This document shows, one piece after another, positions 46,501-57,660 of a DNA stretch of 64,000 nucleotides; positions within the stretch are counted from its first letter, which is position 1, and the number at the start of each line of letters is the position of its first letter. Below the pieces are notes generated by a model that was given only the letters and a program-made list of their open reading frames with translations, was not told the origin of the DNA and did not search any database. The stretch comes from Diadophis punctatus similis (taxonomy: Eukaryota > Chordata > Lepidosauria > Squamata > Dipsadidae). The DNA lies in the NCBI GenBank assembly GCA_023053685.1, contig JALIGW010000004.1, positions 85,037,679-85,101,678 of the forward strand, read 5' to 3'. Made by a program: the position numbers and the translations under genes.

Positions 46501-46897
46501 CCTGAAAAACCTTCAGCATTGAAATTAACCAAGAATTAGATCAAAAGGGATTGATACAAAAATAGGATGGAGGTGGGATATTCACCTAATCTACTCCTGA
46601 TATTGGAATGATGCTTCATCACAATTACATAGTGCTATTCCCAGCGGTACTGTTGGGAAAATCCTAACCATTTCTAAAAATTATTTCAAGTTTGATCAGG
46701 GCCCCAAGGATGGATATCCACAGGCTAGCCAAGATGGCAGCTGTGACTACATGATCAAAGCTCCATTCCGTTTTGACCTGCAACAAGTCACATACTAGGG
46801 TTTATTTATTTTAGTTTTATTGTTCTGTGAAAAACTATCCCTTGTGTCAGGTGCCAAGGATCAGGACCACATATTAAGTTGCCATTCAAAAGAATTA
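46501..46897. other. Unique sequence, nothing recognised
   Basis: No gene recognised. Confidence 0.4.
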
Positions 46898-47253
46898 TCG
46901 TATTTTTAGGAGTGTAAGACGCACCTCTTTCCTCCCTAAAAGAGGCTGAAAATTTGGGTGCGTCTTATACTCCGAATGTAGCTTTTCCGAAGCTTTTTTT
47001 CCCCAGCCCTAAGGAGGTGCTAACAATCTTCCCGGCTTCCTACTCCATCTTTGCAGGCTTGTTTTCATTCCTACTCCCTCTGAAAAAGGACTTTTCAGCC
47101 CTAACCAGGGAATAAAATAATGTACTGAAGCTGAACAGACTAAGGACGCTAGCCAGATGAATACCTGGTAGGTAGATTTTCCCCCCTATTTTCCTCTCCC
47201 AAAACTAAGGTGTGTCTTATACTCCAGTGTGTCTCATACTCCAAAAAATACGG
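46898..47253. mobile_element. TIR DNA element, CCGTATTTTTCGG family
   Basis: Ends TCGTATTTTTAGGAGTGTAA and its partner CTCCAAAAAATACGG, with TA on both sides. The terminal GGTGCGTCTTATACTCCGAA motif is repeated sub-terminally. Second copy of the 14331-14868 family. Confidence 0.75.
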
Positions 47254-48045
47254 TAGTGATCGAGCCTACGCACAAGAATCTAGTCAAGTAAAATTCAATA
47301 TTAAATTGGTGCCAGATGAGGGTCAATGGAATTCCAGAGGGATTGGATCATTTGTGGCAAGGTAAGGATTCTGAACTGATGGCATGTTTAACTCCGCCCA
47401 CCCCAGCTCCCCTGCTCTTCTCCTACACATTGCATTTTATTCGTAATACATTCTGGTCTACAATTGTTCATTGTCAACTAGGGACAAACATATCATGAAA
47501 TACTGAGATGTGCAAACCCTCCTTAAGTCTAAATCCAGCCTGATGCCTAAAATTTAGTGCCTGAAGCCATTTTTTAGCCTACTAGCCCCTAGATATCTGC
47601 ATCCCAAAGCCAGCTGGGAGTTGCAGACAACTGCAGAAAATTGGTCCAAAAGGGGTGAAAGAAATGTATTGTAGAGCTTGAAGAGTAACCAAATAGCGCT
47701 GGGTTCTCATATATGCCTAACAGTTTAAATTCCCTTCTGACGGTTCGGTAGTGAAGCAAAATTAATACCAGAGATTGACAAAAAAATGGAGCTAGCACTG
47801 CTGTTTTTAGTTCAAGTCACCAGTAAGGGAAAAGAAAGAAAGAACTCCATCTTCCACCACAAGGCAACATCTTTGTATATTTAGCATTTTTCAAGTCTTT
47901 TTCCCATGTCATTCATTTCCTGCCTTCACGGGAAATGTGACGTCAGTGGAAATCTCGGTACGGCTGAAGAAGAGTCGAACTGAAGTCGGACAGAAGTTTA
48001 AAAAGATTGCTCGATTCCCACTTCTTCTTTTTAAACTGGAGAATG
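47254..48045. other. Unique sequence, nothing recognised
   Basis: No gene recognised. Confidence 0.4.
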
Positions 48046-48053
48046 TTCTAGGC

Positions 48054-48180
48054 CAGGGGTCTCCAACCTTGGCAACTTTAAGACTTGTGGACTTCAACTC
48101 CCAGAATTCCCCAGCCATGCTTGGGAATTCTGGGAGTTGAAGTCTTCAAGTCTTAAAGTCGCCAGAGTTGGAGATCTCTG
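48054..48180. mobile_element. Foldback hAT MITE
   Basis: 127-bp palindrome starting CAGGGGTCTCCAACCTTGG. Perfect duplication TTCTAGGC is at 48046-48053 and 48181-48188. Confidence 0.93.
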
Positions 48181-48188
48181 TTCTAGGC

Positions 48189-48733
48189 AAATAAAGAGAG
48201 AGAGAGAGACAACAAGATAATATATGTATAATTCTGTATCTACACTTGCTTGCAAAATGATTTCCTGAACAAAACAACTTTTAAAATCCAGTCCGTTCAG
48301 CATTATCAGGGCATTACGTCTGGCCAAACCGACTTACACTTCTCACTGTGAGAGTTGTGCAGTGTTTCAGGGAGGCGTTTCGTCTGACAAAGGTTTGCTC
48401 GGAGTTCATGTTGAAAAGAAACAGCTGAATCAGTAGAAACCGGGGATTGAAGCGTTGCATTCAGCTCCGGAAAAGCGAAGAGCTCATCCACGCTTGTGAG
48501 TAAAAAGCACAAATGTACAAAACAGCTGGCTAAATGGAAGAGGCGGGATGTGATCTTCCCAACGTCTGCTTTGATCTGCATCAAAGCAGTGCTTCAGGCT
48601 GGATTGCAGCCAATCGATGGGCCCACACTGGATCTGAGTCAGGATAGTTTCCTTGGAAGGAAGACAGCTGGATCACTTCATGGTAGCCATGCTCCGAGCA
48701 TTAGATGAAGTGCACAGAAGTGTAGGTCTTTTA
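48189..48733. other. Unique sequence, nothing recognised
   Basis: No gene recognised. Open frames at 48306-48584 and 48496-48708 overlap on opposite strands without domains. Confidence 0.35.
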
Positions 48734-48966
48734 ATCATCATCATCTTCTTTTAACGACCCCATAATCCCTTGCGGGGTGGAGTCTGGGCCACTGAATGGA
48801 GCTAGCAGAGTGTTTACTGGCCGGATAACCTTCCTGTCGCCAATGCGGAGTTTTGTTCAACAGATATATTCTCAGTGTGCCCAGAGAGAGAAATATCTGT
48901 ACCTAGGATTGAACCCACAGCTTCCTGATTGTAAGAGCTCTACCTCTAGGCCACCGCACCACTCCT
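48734..48966 (-). mobile_element. tRNA-derived SINE with BovB-type tail
   Basis: Minus strand: GGTGGCCTAGAGGTAGAGCT head, GTGGGTTCAATCC B box, CTCTGGGCACACTGAGAATA, TTGGCGACAGGAAGGTTATC, GCAAGGGATTATGGGGTCGT and an AAGATGATGATGA tail. The 3' part matches BovB (RTE) LINE ends. The head is the same as in the CR1-tailed SINE at 1434-1584. Confidence 0.8.
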
Positions 48967-48999
48967 GTATTACTCTGAAAAGGTGCTATCTCTAACCCA

Positions 49000-49315
49000 A
49001 GGGTGCTTTTTTGCACGTGGCAACTAAACTTTCTGGTTTTTCTTTGAAAACATTTCATTTCTCATCCAAGAAGCTTCTTCAGCTATGACAGGATGGTGGG
49101 GAATGGAAGGATTTATACTTCTTGCAGACAGAACTGGTCATTTGCATCCTTTTAGAGAGTCATTGAGGCCACTTGGAGGTTTATCTGCGTCCTCAGGGTC
49201 ACCTGAGTGGTGCAAATGGGTGTGTGGAGCCTTCTTGGAACTGCTGAAAGGACTGTGTTGTGGAGCTGTGCTTTGTGCAGGATGTTTCCACCCCGTGTCA
49301 TGAGAATCTCCATAG
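49000..49315 (-). mobile_element. Penelope-like element fragment (family A)
   Basis: The minus-strand core at 49046-49082 reads CTGAAGAAGCTTCTT ... AATGAAATGTTTTC, so stem II and the cleavage region have decayed. The rest matches the 36380-37163 element (GGTCATTTGCATCCTTTTAG, CACTTGGAGGTTTATCTG, GAATCTCCATAGAC). Confidence 0.65.
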
Positions 49316-49486
49316 ACGTGTGTGCTTTTTTTAGGAATAAATTGGGACTGTATTATTCTTAGTCAATTATAGTCTTCCCACTGGCATCTCACTAGCCACA
49401 GCTGGAAACAAAATACAGGATGAGATTAGACAAAATTGGCACACTGGTTTAGCGCTTCAGGAGTTTAAACGTAGTAGAAACTACTA

Positions 49487-50174
49487 CAGGTAGTCCTCGA
49501 CTTTCAACAGTTCATTCACTGACCGTTCAAAGTCACAACAACACTGAAAAAAGTGACTTATGACCGTTTTTCACACTTACGACCCTTCCAGACTCCCCAC
49601 TGTCACTTGATCAAAATTTAAACACTTGGCAACTGACTCATATTTATAACGGTCACAATGTCCCGGGGTCACGTGATCCCCTTTTGCGACAAGCGAAGGC
49701 AATGGGGAAGCCAGATTTACTTAACAACCATGCTACTAACTTAACAACTGCAGTGATTCACTTAACAACTGTGGCAAGAAAGGTTGTAAAATGGGGCAAA
49801 ATTCACTTAATGAATGTCTCGCTTAGCAACACAAATTCTGGGGTCAATTCAGTGGTGGATTGCTGCCGATTCGGACCGGTTCTTTAGAACTGGTAGCAGA
49901 AATTTGCTGCCGCTTGCCGAACCGGCAGCGATGGCCGGCGGTTCACGCTCCCGAACCGATCCTCCGGTTGTCACAGCTGGCAAAATAACTTTCTGCGCAT
50001 GCGCAAAGGCTTCTGCGCATGCGCAGAGGGTCATTTCCATTAAGTGATGTAGGCGTGCGTGTGAGCAAAACATGTGTGTGCAAAATGCGCACTTCCGTCG
50101 CGATGCGAACTGGTAGAGAAGGTAAGTGGAACCCACCCCTGGGTCAGTTGTGATTGTTAGTTGAGAACTAAGTG
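49487..50174 (+). mobile_element. Tigger-like MITE with nested hAT
   Basis: Starts CAGGTAGTCCTCGACTTTC and ends GTTGAGAACTAAGTG. The hAT at 49850-50141 interrupts it near the right end. Internal GGTCACGTGATCCCC is intact. Confidence 0.85.
49850..50141. mobile_element. hAT MITE, ACCGGTAG-type, nested
   Basis: Ends CAGTGGTGGATTGC and GTGGAACCCACCCCTG. 8-bp duplication GGTCAATT/GGTCAGTT is present with one change. The interior holds two CTTCTGCGCATGCGCA-like blocks (49993-50030). Confidence 0.88.
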
Positions 50175-51235
50175 TACACAAAGGAGCGCACTCACACAAC
50201 ACAACTGGATGTCCACTTAACAGCAATTCCTCCCAAATATCATTTGAAGCCGTAGCACCCTTGACAGGTTGAACATACTTTCGTTTTCCGTCTATTCAGA
50301 AGGAATCCTGGCAGATCGGATTCCCAGAAAAGCCTTAGATAACAGTGACATTTAATCTGAGTTTTATAAATGACGTTTCTGCCTGGGACGGAAATAAATT
50401 TGGGATGGATTAGATTAGAACAGATTGTGGAATGGAAAATCCTGCTCCTTAGAATATTGCTTCAGGCCGCACACGATAAAGAGAGGCTGTTTTCTACGGA
50501 TATTTTGATACTCTACTCAGAGACTGTTGTCTTTTTGTGGTTCTTGGTCCGAAAAAAGCAAACACAAATTCACAAAACTGCTCTAAAAAACATAGGACAG
50601 CATTTCTATTCGCAGCACATCTGCCTGGATTCTTTATCAGGCTGTGCCTGGAGTGTTTTTCAAGATGGGTGCAGCTGTAATTAATCCCCCGACTTGTCAG
50701 TAACTAGAAAGATACTATAGATGAGTTCTGACTTCGGGAGTTTTACAATGCTGCGAACATCTTTTATCCTTGTCAAGCATAAATAAATCTGCCCAGAAAC
50801 GAGTTCATAAGTCTGCTCCTGCATCAGTTCACACAATGCTTTTCCTGGATATCTACACTTCCGAGGTCCCCAGATAATACATTTACATGGAAAACAAAGT
50901 ACAAACTAAACTAACCAGCTGGAAGTTACAGGCCTGTTGAATTAACTTGTCTTCTACTGGAGCGGTAACCCCGAAATGTCAACGTTTTAGCCAATCACAT
51001 TGCATAAGAAGGAAAAAGAAAGAGGAGGATGAGATTTAAGAAGTTGTTGCTACCTATTTGCCCGTAAAAATGCCTTTTAAAAGAAGCAGCGGCAAATATT
51101 GTGGCTGCATCAACACGGATGTAACACAAACTCATCTTGTTGGTTTAACGCACTGACGTTGCCATATTCCTTATTGTTACCGTCTGCGAGTGGTTTTTGA
51201 GGACTTTTTTTTTCTTTTTCAAAAAATATTTTCTC
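50175..51235. other. Unique sequence, nothing recognised
   Basis: A 104-codon open frame (50370-50684) has no domain. No repeat recognised. Confidence 0.35.
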
Positions 51236-51305
51236 TGTGTTTTGCATTATAGTTTCCCCACTAACAATATCCCAAGCCCGTCTTCCCTCTATTTCTTTTC
51301 TGCAG

Positions 51306-51560
51306 GCAGCCGGTTCTTTTGTTCGACTCCTGTCAAGAAGGGACAAGCCACCCTCTGCTCCTGTCCCTCCCATCTGCAAAGTATTCCCAACACAATCGAA
51401 ACCCAAGCCACGTTTTTCTGATTTTGAACCTCCACAAAGGGAAGATGCCTCCAGCCTGGGGCTGGTTATAGGCAGGGAGGCCTGGAATTCACAAAGAGAA
51501 CCAGACCCAGCAAAGAGCGACTTGGGAAAATGCAAACCAGAGGTTGTCTCCTCCGCTTGA
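51306..51560 (+). CDS. Possible host exon, unrecognised
   Basis: A strong 3' splice site is visible: a long pyrimidine tract (CCCTCTATTTCTTTTCTGCAG, in part) ends at 51305. The frame in phase 0 from 51306 stays open for 84 codons to a TGA at 51558. Phrases include SFVRLLSRRDKPPSAPVPP, KPKPRFSDFEPPQRED and LGLVIGREAWNSQREPDPAK. The peptide is hydrophilic, rich in Pro, Lys and Ser, and has no membrane segment or domain I recognise. The surrounding DNA is not in a repeat family. No convincing splice donor follows, so it would be a terminal exon. A chance open frame on a chance splice acceptor cannot be excluded. Confidence 0.3.
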   Translation, partial: AAGSFVRLLSRRDKPPSAPVPPICKVFPTQSKPKPRFSDFEPPQREDASSLGLVIGREAWNSQREPDPAKSDLGKCKPEVVSSA

Positions 51561-51761
51561 AATGGGTCCCAGTTCCTGAGAGCTCTTTCTTTGAGGTTTT
51601 ACTTTGAGAGAAAATAACAAGTACAGGCAGTCCTCGAATTATGACCCACGATTGAGGCAAAAATTTCTGTTGCTAAGTGAGACATTTGTTACGTGAGCTT
51701 TGCCACAGTGGTTAAGTGAATCCCTGCAATTGTTAAGTTAGTAACTTGGTTTTGTTATGGG

Positions 51762-51928
51762 TTAAATTTATATATTTTATATTTACCGACAAAGAAATAA
51801 AGGGAGACTGGTATAGGTCTATTTCAAGCTATTTTAGTCTCGTATGGCTAGCTGACGAGAGCTAAAATAGCTTGAAATAGATCTATACTAGTCTCCCTTT
51901 ATTTCTTTCTCAGTAAATATAAATTTAA
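51762..51928. mobile_element. Foldback element bounded by TTAA
   Basis: Arms of about 75 bp (GAAATAAAGGGAGACTGGTA, GTCTATTTCAAGCTATTTTA and their complements) enclose a short centre. TTAA is present at both ends, the target of piggyBac-type elements. It could also be part of another element type. Confidence 0.6.
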
Positions 51929-52218
51929 CACAAAAATAGTTTGTCCCGAAAGCGACTGCTGCAAAGGATCCTGGATGGGGGCTGAAAGGCGAAAGCGGAA
52001 GCAAGATGCTCCGTCCCATAATTGGGTAGACCAGGTTGCCCTGATAAAAAAACCCCTTATGGTTTAGTTAAGTAAATCTGGCTTCTCCATTGACTTTGCT
52101 TGTCAGAAGGACGCAAAAAGGGATCACGTGACCCTGGGACAGACCTCATAAATAGGAGTCAGCTGCCAAGCCGCTGAATTTTGATCACGTGATCATAGGG
52201 ATGGTGCAGCAGTGGGCA

Positions 52219-52411
52219 CAGTAATGGGTTTCACTTATCTTTGCTACCAGTTCGGAGATGTGCGCGCACACATGCTTGCTTCGCTCGCTCGCGCAAGTGC
52301 TGCTTCTGCGCAGATTGTCCGTGATGACATCCGGGCGGGTGGGCGGAGCCTCCTGCCGCCCCTGCTACCGGTTCGCTCGAACAGGGGCAAACCGGTAGCA
52401 ACCCACCACTG
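52219..52411. mobile_element. hAT MITE, ACCGGTAG-type, nested
   Basis: Ends CAGTAATGGGTTTCAC and AGCAACCCACCACTG. Flanking 8-mers AGTGGGCA and GATGGGCA agree in 6 of 8 bases. Confidence 0.8.
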
Positions 52412-52508
52412 GATGGGCAGTGTGAAAAACAATCATAAGTCGCTTTTTTCGGTGCTGTTGGAACTTCAAACCGTCACTAAATGAATGGTTATAAGTAGAG
52501 AATCACTG

Positions 52509-53282
52509 AAAGTCCTGCCTACTTCCTCTATTAAAAGAAAATAGATACACGAGAGAAGAGCAACCTTGTCCATTTGGTTACATAGGGCCTTGTCTGTTCT
52601 TTTATAGATGCATTCCTTTGGATAGACCAGGTAGACCAATTCCTCCAAGCCAAAAGTTACCATATTTTTGTTTTCCTAACCAATTTGAAACTGCTGGATT
52701 GGGATCACCCAACAGTCTATAGCCGCAGAAGACATTTTAAAGGCTGAACAACAACAAAAAAGCAAATAAATTATTGTTCAGTCCTTAATTGTCTTTAACT
52801 CCGGTGGGTCTTTATTATCGAGAGCTAACTAACTCAGCTCTTTTCCAATAAATAACATTTTTATTTGCTGCTTAGAAAACAAAATCACGGCAAGGTGATT
52901 ATGATGATAAATTCACAGGAATAATTCAAAACCTTCCGTGACGTAAGCTAGTGTTGGGATTGCAAGTGTTTGAGCGTGCAATTTTGTATTGTTTTTTTAA
53001 AGGTGCTTATCAGATTTTTCTGCTGAAATGACAGGACAATAAGAAAGGCACTGAATTTCCAAACAACCTTCTAAACGTATTGGATTTGGATTAAAATCAA
53101 AAGAGGTGGTAGCACTTGGCTATACTGGGCTGGACTTTAAAAAATGAAGCAGGCTTGTAGCTGTTGATACTTGTGTGGGAGTCCATCAGTAGACAATCTC
53201 AAAATTGTAGATTGGAAAATATGTTTTTTTTTTAAAAAAAATCCCCAAATAAGACAATAGTAAACTATTTCTGCATTGATTG

Positions 53283-53283
<1 letters not shown>
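52509..53283. other. Unique AT-rich sequence
   Basis: No gene recognised. Confidence 0.4.

Positions 53284-53325
<42 letters not shown>
53284..53325. repeat. (CA)n microsatellite
   Basis: Perfect CA run of about 40 bp. Confidence 0.96.
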
Positions 53326-53328
<3 letters not shown>

Positions 53329-53811
53329 CACCAAGAGACAAGCTGAAGCTAAAGGAAGCATGGTTCTTTTTCTTCTTCTTTTTTTTTGGACACTAAGTGC
53401 ATATGGGTCAAATAAACAGAGACATTATCTCCACATCGGTCCAGGAAAAAGTCACAGTTCCTCTGGCAGGAGAAATCTTGCAAAAAAGGAAGAAAAAGAT
53501 AAAGCCAGATTGGGACATATTCAACCTGGGGAGGGCTGGCAGGAAGGAAACTGAAGTATGTGCTCAGTACATTTTGAAAGCATGAAGATTTAAAGGGAAA
53601 ATGGCAGAAAACCATTTATTCATTTATCAATGTTACAGCACGATGTATTGGAACAGAAGACTGGTTAAACCCAGCCAAAAAAAATGCATTGAATTTTCCA
53701 CGAGATGTTGTTTTATCCAGTTCTGAATATACAACAATGTCCAGTATGGATGTAAGGTTTGTTATCTGATCTCATGAGCTGTTTCAAGTACAGCAGGGAA
53801 TAGAAAAGGAT
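53326..53811. other. Unique sequence, nothing recognised
   Basis: Overlapping open frames on both strands without domains. Confidence 0.4.
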
Positions 53812-54003
53812 AGAATAACAGAGGACCTTGTAGGTCATCTAGTCCAACCCCCCACCCCACCCCCACCCAAGCAGGAGACCCTACACCATTTCTGACAGAT
53901 GGCCATCCAGTCTCTTCTTGAAATCTTCCAGTGATGAAGCTCCCACAACTTCTGAAGGCAACTTCTGTTCCATTTGTTGATTGCTCTCACTGTCAGGAAA
54001 TTT
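53812..54003 (-). mobile_element. CR1 LINE 3' end, first of two
   Basis: AGGACCTTGTAGGTCATCTA, then ATGGCCATCCAGTCTCTTCT. It contains an expanded C/A-rich patch (CCCCACCCCACCCCCACCC). Confidence 0.85.
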
Positions 54004-54046
54004 CTCCTTCCCTTCCCTTCCCCTTCTCTCTGCCTTATAGAATGTA

Positions 54047-54358
54047 GAATAACAGAGTTGGAAGGGAGATTGTAGGTCATCTAGTCCAACCCCCTGCCCA
54101 AGCAGGAGCCCCTACACCATTTCTAACAGATGGCAGTCCAGTCTCTTCTTGAAAGCTTCCAGTGATGAAGCTCCCACAACTTCCGAAGGCAACTTCTGTT
54201 CCATTGGTTGATTGTTCTCACTGTCAGAAAGTTCCTCCTTATTTCCAGGTTGAATCTCTCCTTGGTCAGTTTCCATCCATTATTCCTTGTCTGGCCTTCA
54301 GGTGCTTTGGAAAATAGGTTGAATTCCCTCCTCTCTGTGGCAGCCCCTCAACCAAAAG
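54047..54358 (-). mobile_element. CR1 LINE 3' end, second of two
   Basis: AGAATAACAGAGTTGGAAGG to CTCTGTGGCAGCCCCTCAAC. It lies in the same direction as, and close behind, the copy at 53812-54003. The two copies share GATGAAGCTCCCACAACTTC. Confidence 0.87.
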
Positions 54359-54374
54359 GGGATGTCCACCCTGG

Positions 54375-54478
54375 ACAATTTTGAGCCTTGCAGACTTCAC
54401 AGCTCTCAGAATTCATCTGGAGAATTGGCTGGGGAAGTCCACAGGTCTTAAAACTGCCAAGGTTGGAGGACATCCCTG
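54375..54478. mobile_element. Foldback hAT MITE, decayed
   Basis: GCAGACTTCACAGCTCTCAG on one arm and GGGGAAGTCCACAGGTCTTA on the other preserve the foldback family pattern. Confidence 0.55.
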
Positions 54479-55726
54479 AACTAGAGCCTTGCTCCAATCA
54501 GACCCAATCAGCAGTACTCAAGAAACAATGAGCAGCAGCCAACAACTGTCTGTGTCCTCTCTTGCCTCTTCCTGCTTCTTCTGCTTCTTGTAAAGCCCTC
54601 TTCAAATCCTTCCTTACTGTTCCTTGTTCCAGAATTGCTTTGAAGGGTTGAACTTGAAGGATCTAGCCAACAGTCTAAGCACGAGACTTGTGTGGCTCCA
54701 TCTCATACGAGGCTGAGAAGAATCTGTGAGATAGGACCATTCAACTCTATCCCATGATGTCCTTGTCCAGCCTAGGGTCTAGTGGGGTCCCACGTAGAAG
54801 TATAATTCTTCTACGACAAGGGCCGATCTCGTTGCAAACCTGCTAGCAAGCTAAATAGCGAGGAAATGCTCCAAAAATCTGTAATGGAAATCCTGTTCCT
54901 GAGAGAAGGTTAATTCTGTTGAAATCCTCTTGAAACGAATCCAAGTATATCATGATGTTATTTCATGATCGAGCCAGGGATTATGCAATGTCCTTTAAAT
55001 CATCCTGGGTCATGAATTGGAATGATACTAAGAATAAGGAAAGCAGCAGAAGGGAAGTAATTGTTCAAGTAACGATAATGTTCATTTGTTTGGGAAGGCA
55101 ATGCGATGTGTGAAGGATAAGGAAATGTGTGCCGTTTTCATAAATCATTATACAATGTGTTTCCAAATTCATTATACAATGTGTTTCAGCACCAACCAGC
55201 GAGGAAAACAGCTAATAATGATTAAATATTAGATTAGAATTCACATGTTAAGCCCAGAACTCTAATTTTATCGTTCTTCAATATATTTTTTTCTCAAGAA
55301 TCATGTTGTTGTTCATCTCTCTTCTTGCTTTTCTTCCAGATAATACTTTGCATTGCTTTTAGCTGGCTGTTCAGTCTAATAGGACTCTGGATGGATTATC
55401 CTGACAATATATTTGGGCAAAGTCAATTGGTGGTGGTGGGGGAAACCATTCATTGTGAACTTATGTGAACCTTTGTAGCTTTGCCGTAACGTTTTCATTA
55501 GTGAAAGTGATCATATCAGGCAAATAATGCTGTCTATCAACGCTTTCATCCTCTGGTGGGAGATTATCCTCCTTGTGCTACAAATGTTATAAAACAAAAA
55601 TTCCGGGTTTTTTTCCAGCCTCTGGATGGCTTTATGTTCATTCGTGCATGTGTCTCTCTGCGTGAATAGGTATATTCAGAATTTGGCTGATACAAATAGC
55701 TCTCAAATTGTAATGGAGCCTGCTCA
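54479..55726. other. Unique sequence, nothing recognised
   Basis: One of the least repetitive parts of the window. No gene recognised. Confidence 0.4.
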
Positions 55727-56152
55727 TTTGTAGTCATGGTCTGTGACGGTCTTAAAACAGATCGTCCATGTGACCGACCTAATTTTATGAACCCTTTTTT
55801 GCGGTGGTGGTTTAAGCAAACGCAGTAGCCCTAAAGTAAATGCCACAGTCGTTAAGAGAATACCATGGTCATTAAGCGAATCTATTGTTTGCTATGGGCC
55901 ATTTTTTACACAAAACCAGAAATAAATGTTGATTTTCAGCAAAAAAATTCATAATCATGGATACAGGACCAACGGATGCTGCAAACAGGTATAAAAAGGC
56001 AGGCTGGTTACTGAGCATCCAATGTCAAGTCATGTGACCGTGGAGGGGTCCAGCCTTTGAGACTTCAGAAGGGGGTTGCAAACAGCCCTGGGGAGGTCTG
56101 TCGTAAGTTTAAATGACCACTAAGCAACCAGTCTTAAATAGAGTACTAAGGA
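55727..56152 (-). mobile_element. Tigger-like MITE, old copy
   Basis: Family motifs are faint: ACCATGGTCATTAAGCGAATC, AAGTCATGTGACCGTGG and GTTTAAATGACCACTAAGC. Terminal repeats have nearly gone. Confidence 0.55.
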
Positions 56153-56231
56153 AACACCGTCTTTATCAAGATAGCGTTATTTCTGTGACTTCTATGTAGA
56201 GATGATGTGCCGACCAAAAGAATATATAGCA

Positions 56232-56342
56232 GAAGTCTTCAAACTTGGCAACTTTAAGACTTGTGGACTTCAACTCCCAGAATTCTCCAGCCAGCATAGA
56301 CTTCAACTCCCAGAATTCTCCAGTCATCATTTGAAGATCTCT
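56232..56342. mobile_element. Foldback hAT MITE with direct arm duplication
   Basis: GACTTCAACTCCCAGAATTC occurs twice in direct orientation (56265 and 56288), where other copies have it once in each direction. Confidence 0.7.
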
Positions 56343-56961
56343 GATCTATAGGCTCTATAGGTCCTTTTAAAGTTGGTAAGTGGCCAATGGGCTCAAACTG
56401 ACGTTTTGATGACCTTTTTAAAGTACCCTTGGAGTGAACCTCAAGTCAGGCACGAGACCCCCCCCTCAATGGAGCATCTTTCCCTGCATTGATTCCACCT
56501 TCATGCAGTGCGCAGAACTTCAAAAAGCCTTCTCTCTCTCTCATTTTTCCAAAGGAGGCTAGCCTTTGATGAGGTCTCTGTTGCATTTGCCATTTGGCCA
56601 CGGAGGAATTAATTCTTTAGTATACCAATGACTTCTCTTTAATTAAAGGACCGACTGCAGCGCGCAGGAAGATGATAGCCGATCGCCTTTAATGTAATTT
56701 CTACACATGGAGGCTATGATTGCTGCTTATTACATGCTAGCAAAATGCCCATAATGACGGGATGTGAAAGGGAGGGTGGGCTTCCTCTTTCGGACCACAC
56801 ACTGTTTCAGAATAAGTGGCACCTTGTGCCCTCGCAACGTCTCCTCATTCTACGAATCCAAAGATATAAGCATCTAACTCTCTTTCCTTTCCTCCCTCTG
56901 CCTCTGAAACAGGGTGGATGAAATGTTTTTAAAAACTAGCTCAGTTTCCCATGGAGAAGAA
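56343..56961. other. Unique sequence, nothing recognised
   Basis: No gene recognised. Parts around 56630-56760 look like ordinary unique DNA. Confidence 0.35.
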
Positions 56962-57070
56962 CTAGTTTGGACTAGCGGTGAAGGCACCTGGCCAGAAACC
57001 AGGAGACTGTGAGTTCTAGCCTACCTTAGGCAAGAGAGCCAACTGGGTGACTTTGGGCCAGTACCTCACT
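56962..57070 (+). mobile_element. tRNA-derived SINE, partial
   Basis: TTTGGACTAGCGGTGAAGGC head, GACTGTGAGTTCTAGCC B-box region, then GGGTGACTTTGGGCCAGT. Related to the SINE at 29735. Confidence 0.6.
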
Positions 57071-57284
57071 CGTAAAGATGAGGCCATAGGCCCTCACTTA
57101 TACATAGCTGTAGCACAACTGTCACACTAGCTGTGCACCATATTTCAAATCTTTTTCAGCACTGGAACAATCTGTGGTTATCACACAGGGAAAGAGATTG
57201 GAGCCAAACTTCACCATATCCTGGTTAATCATCGACACAGATAACTATTTGTTAGGGAATCTTCCAATTGTGGGTTCATGAGGA

Positions 57285-57660
57285 GAACCTCATGGCTAGT
57301 CTAGTGAAGAGAAGGACCAGGGGAGACAGGATAGCAGTCTTCCAATATTTGATGGGCTGCCACACAGAGGAGGGGGACAACATATTTTCCAAGGCATCCA
57401 AAGGCCAGACAAGGAACAATGGATGGAAACTGAACAAGGAGAGATTCAACATGGAAATAAGGAGAAATTTTCAGACAGTGAGAACAATCAACCATACAGA
57501 AGTTGCCTTCAGAAGTTGTGGGAGCTTCATCACTGGAGGCTTTCAAGAAGAGATTGGACTGCCATCTGTCAGAAATGGTGTAGGGTCTCCTGCTTGGGTG
57601 GGGGGTTGGACTAGATGATCTACAAGGTCCCTTCCAAGTCTGTTAATCATTCTAATCTAA
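57285..57660 (+). mobile_element. CR1 LINE 3' region
   Basis: Sense CR1 with the ORF2 C-terminal part (RRTRGDRIAVFQYLMG and GFQEEIGLPSVRNG in shifted frames), GGGGGGTTGGACTAGATGAT and a TCTAATCTAATCTA tail. Confidence 0.87.

Larger units (their letters stand above)
51624..52508 (-). mobile_element. Tigger-like MITE with two nested insertions
   Basis: Starts CAGGCAGTCCTCGAATTATG. The family body is broken first by a block containing a long foldback (about 51756-52060), then by a hAT (52219-52411). The right end is decayed. Confidence 0.75.

Noticed and set aside
51110..51535. 141-codon minus-strand open frame
   Set aside because: Lies opposite the possible exon at 51306-51560, without its own splice context or recognisable domain.
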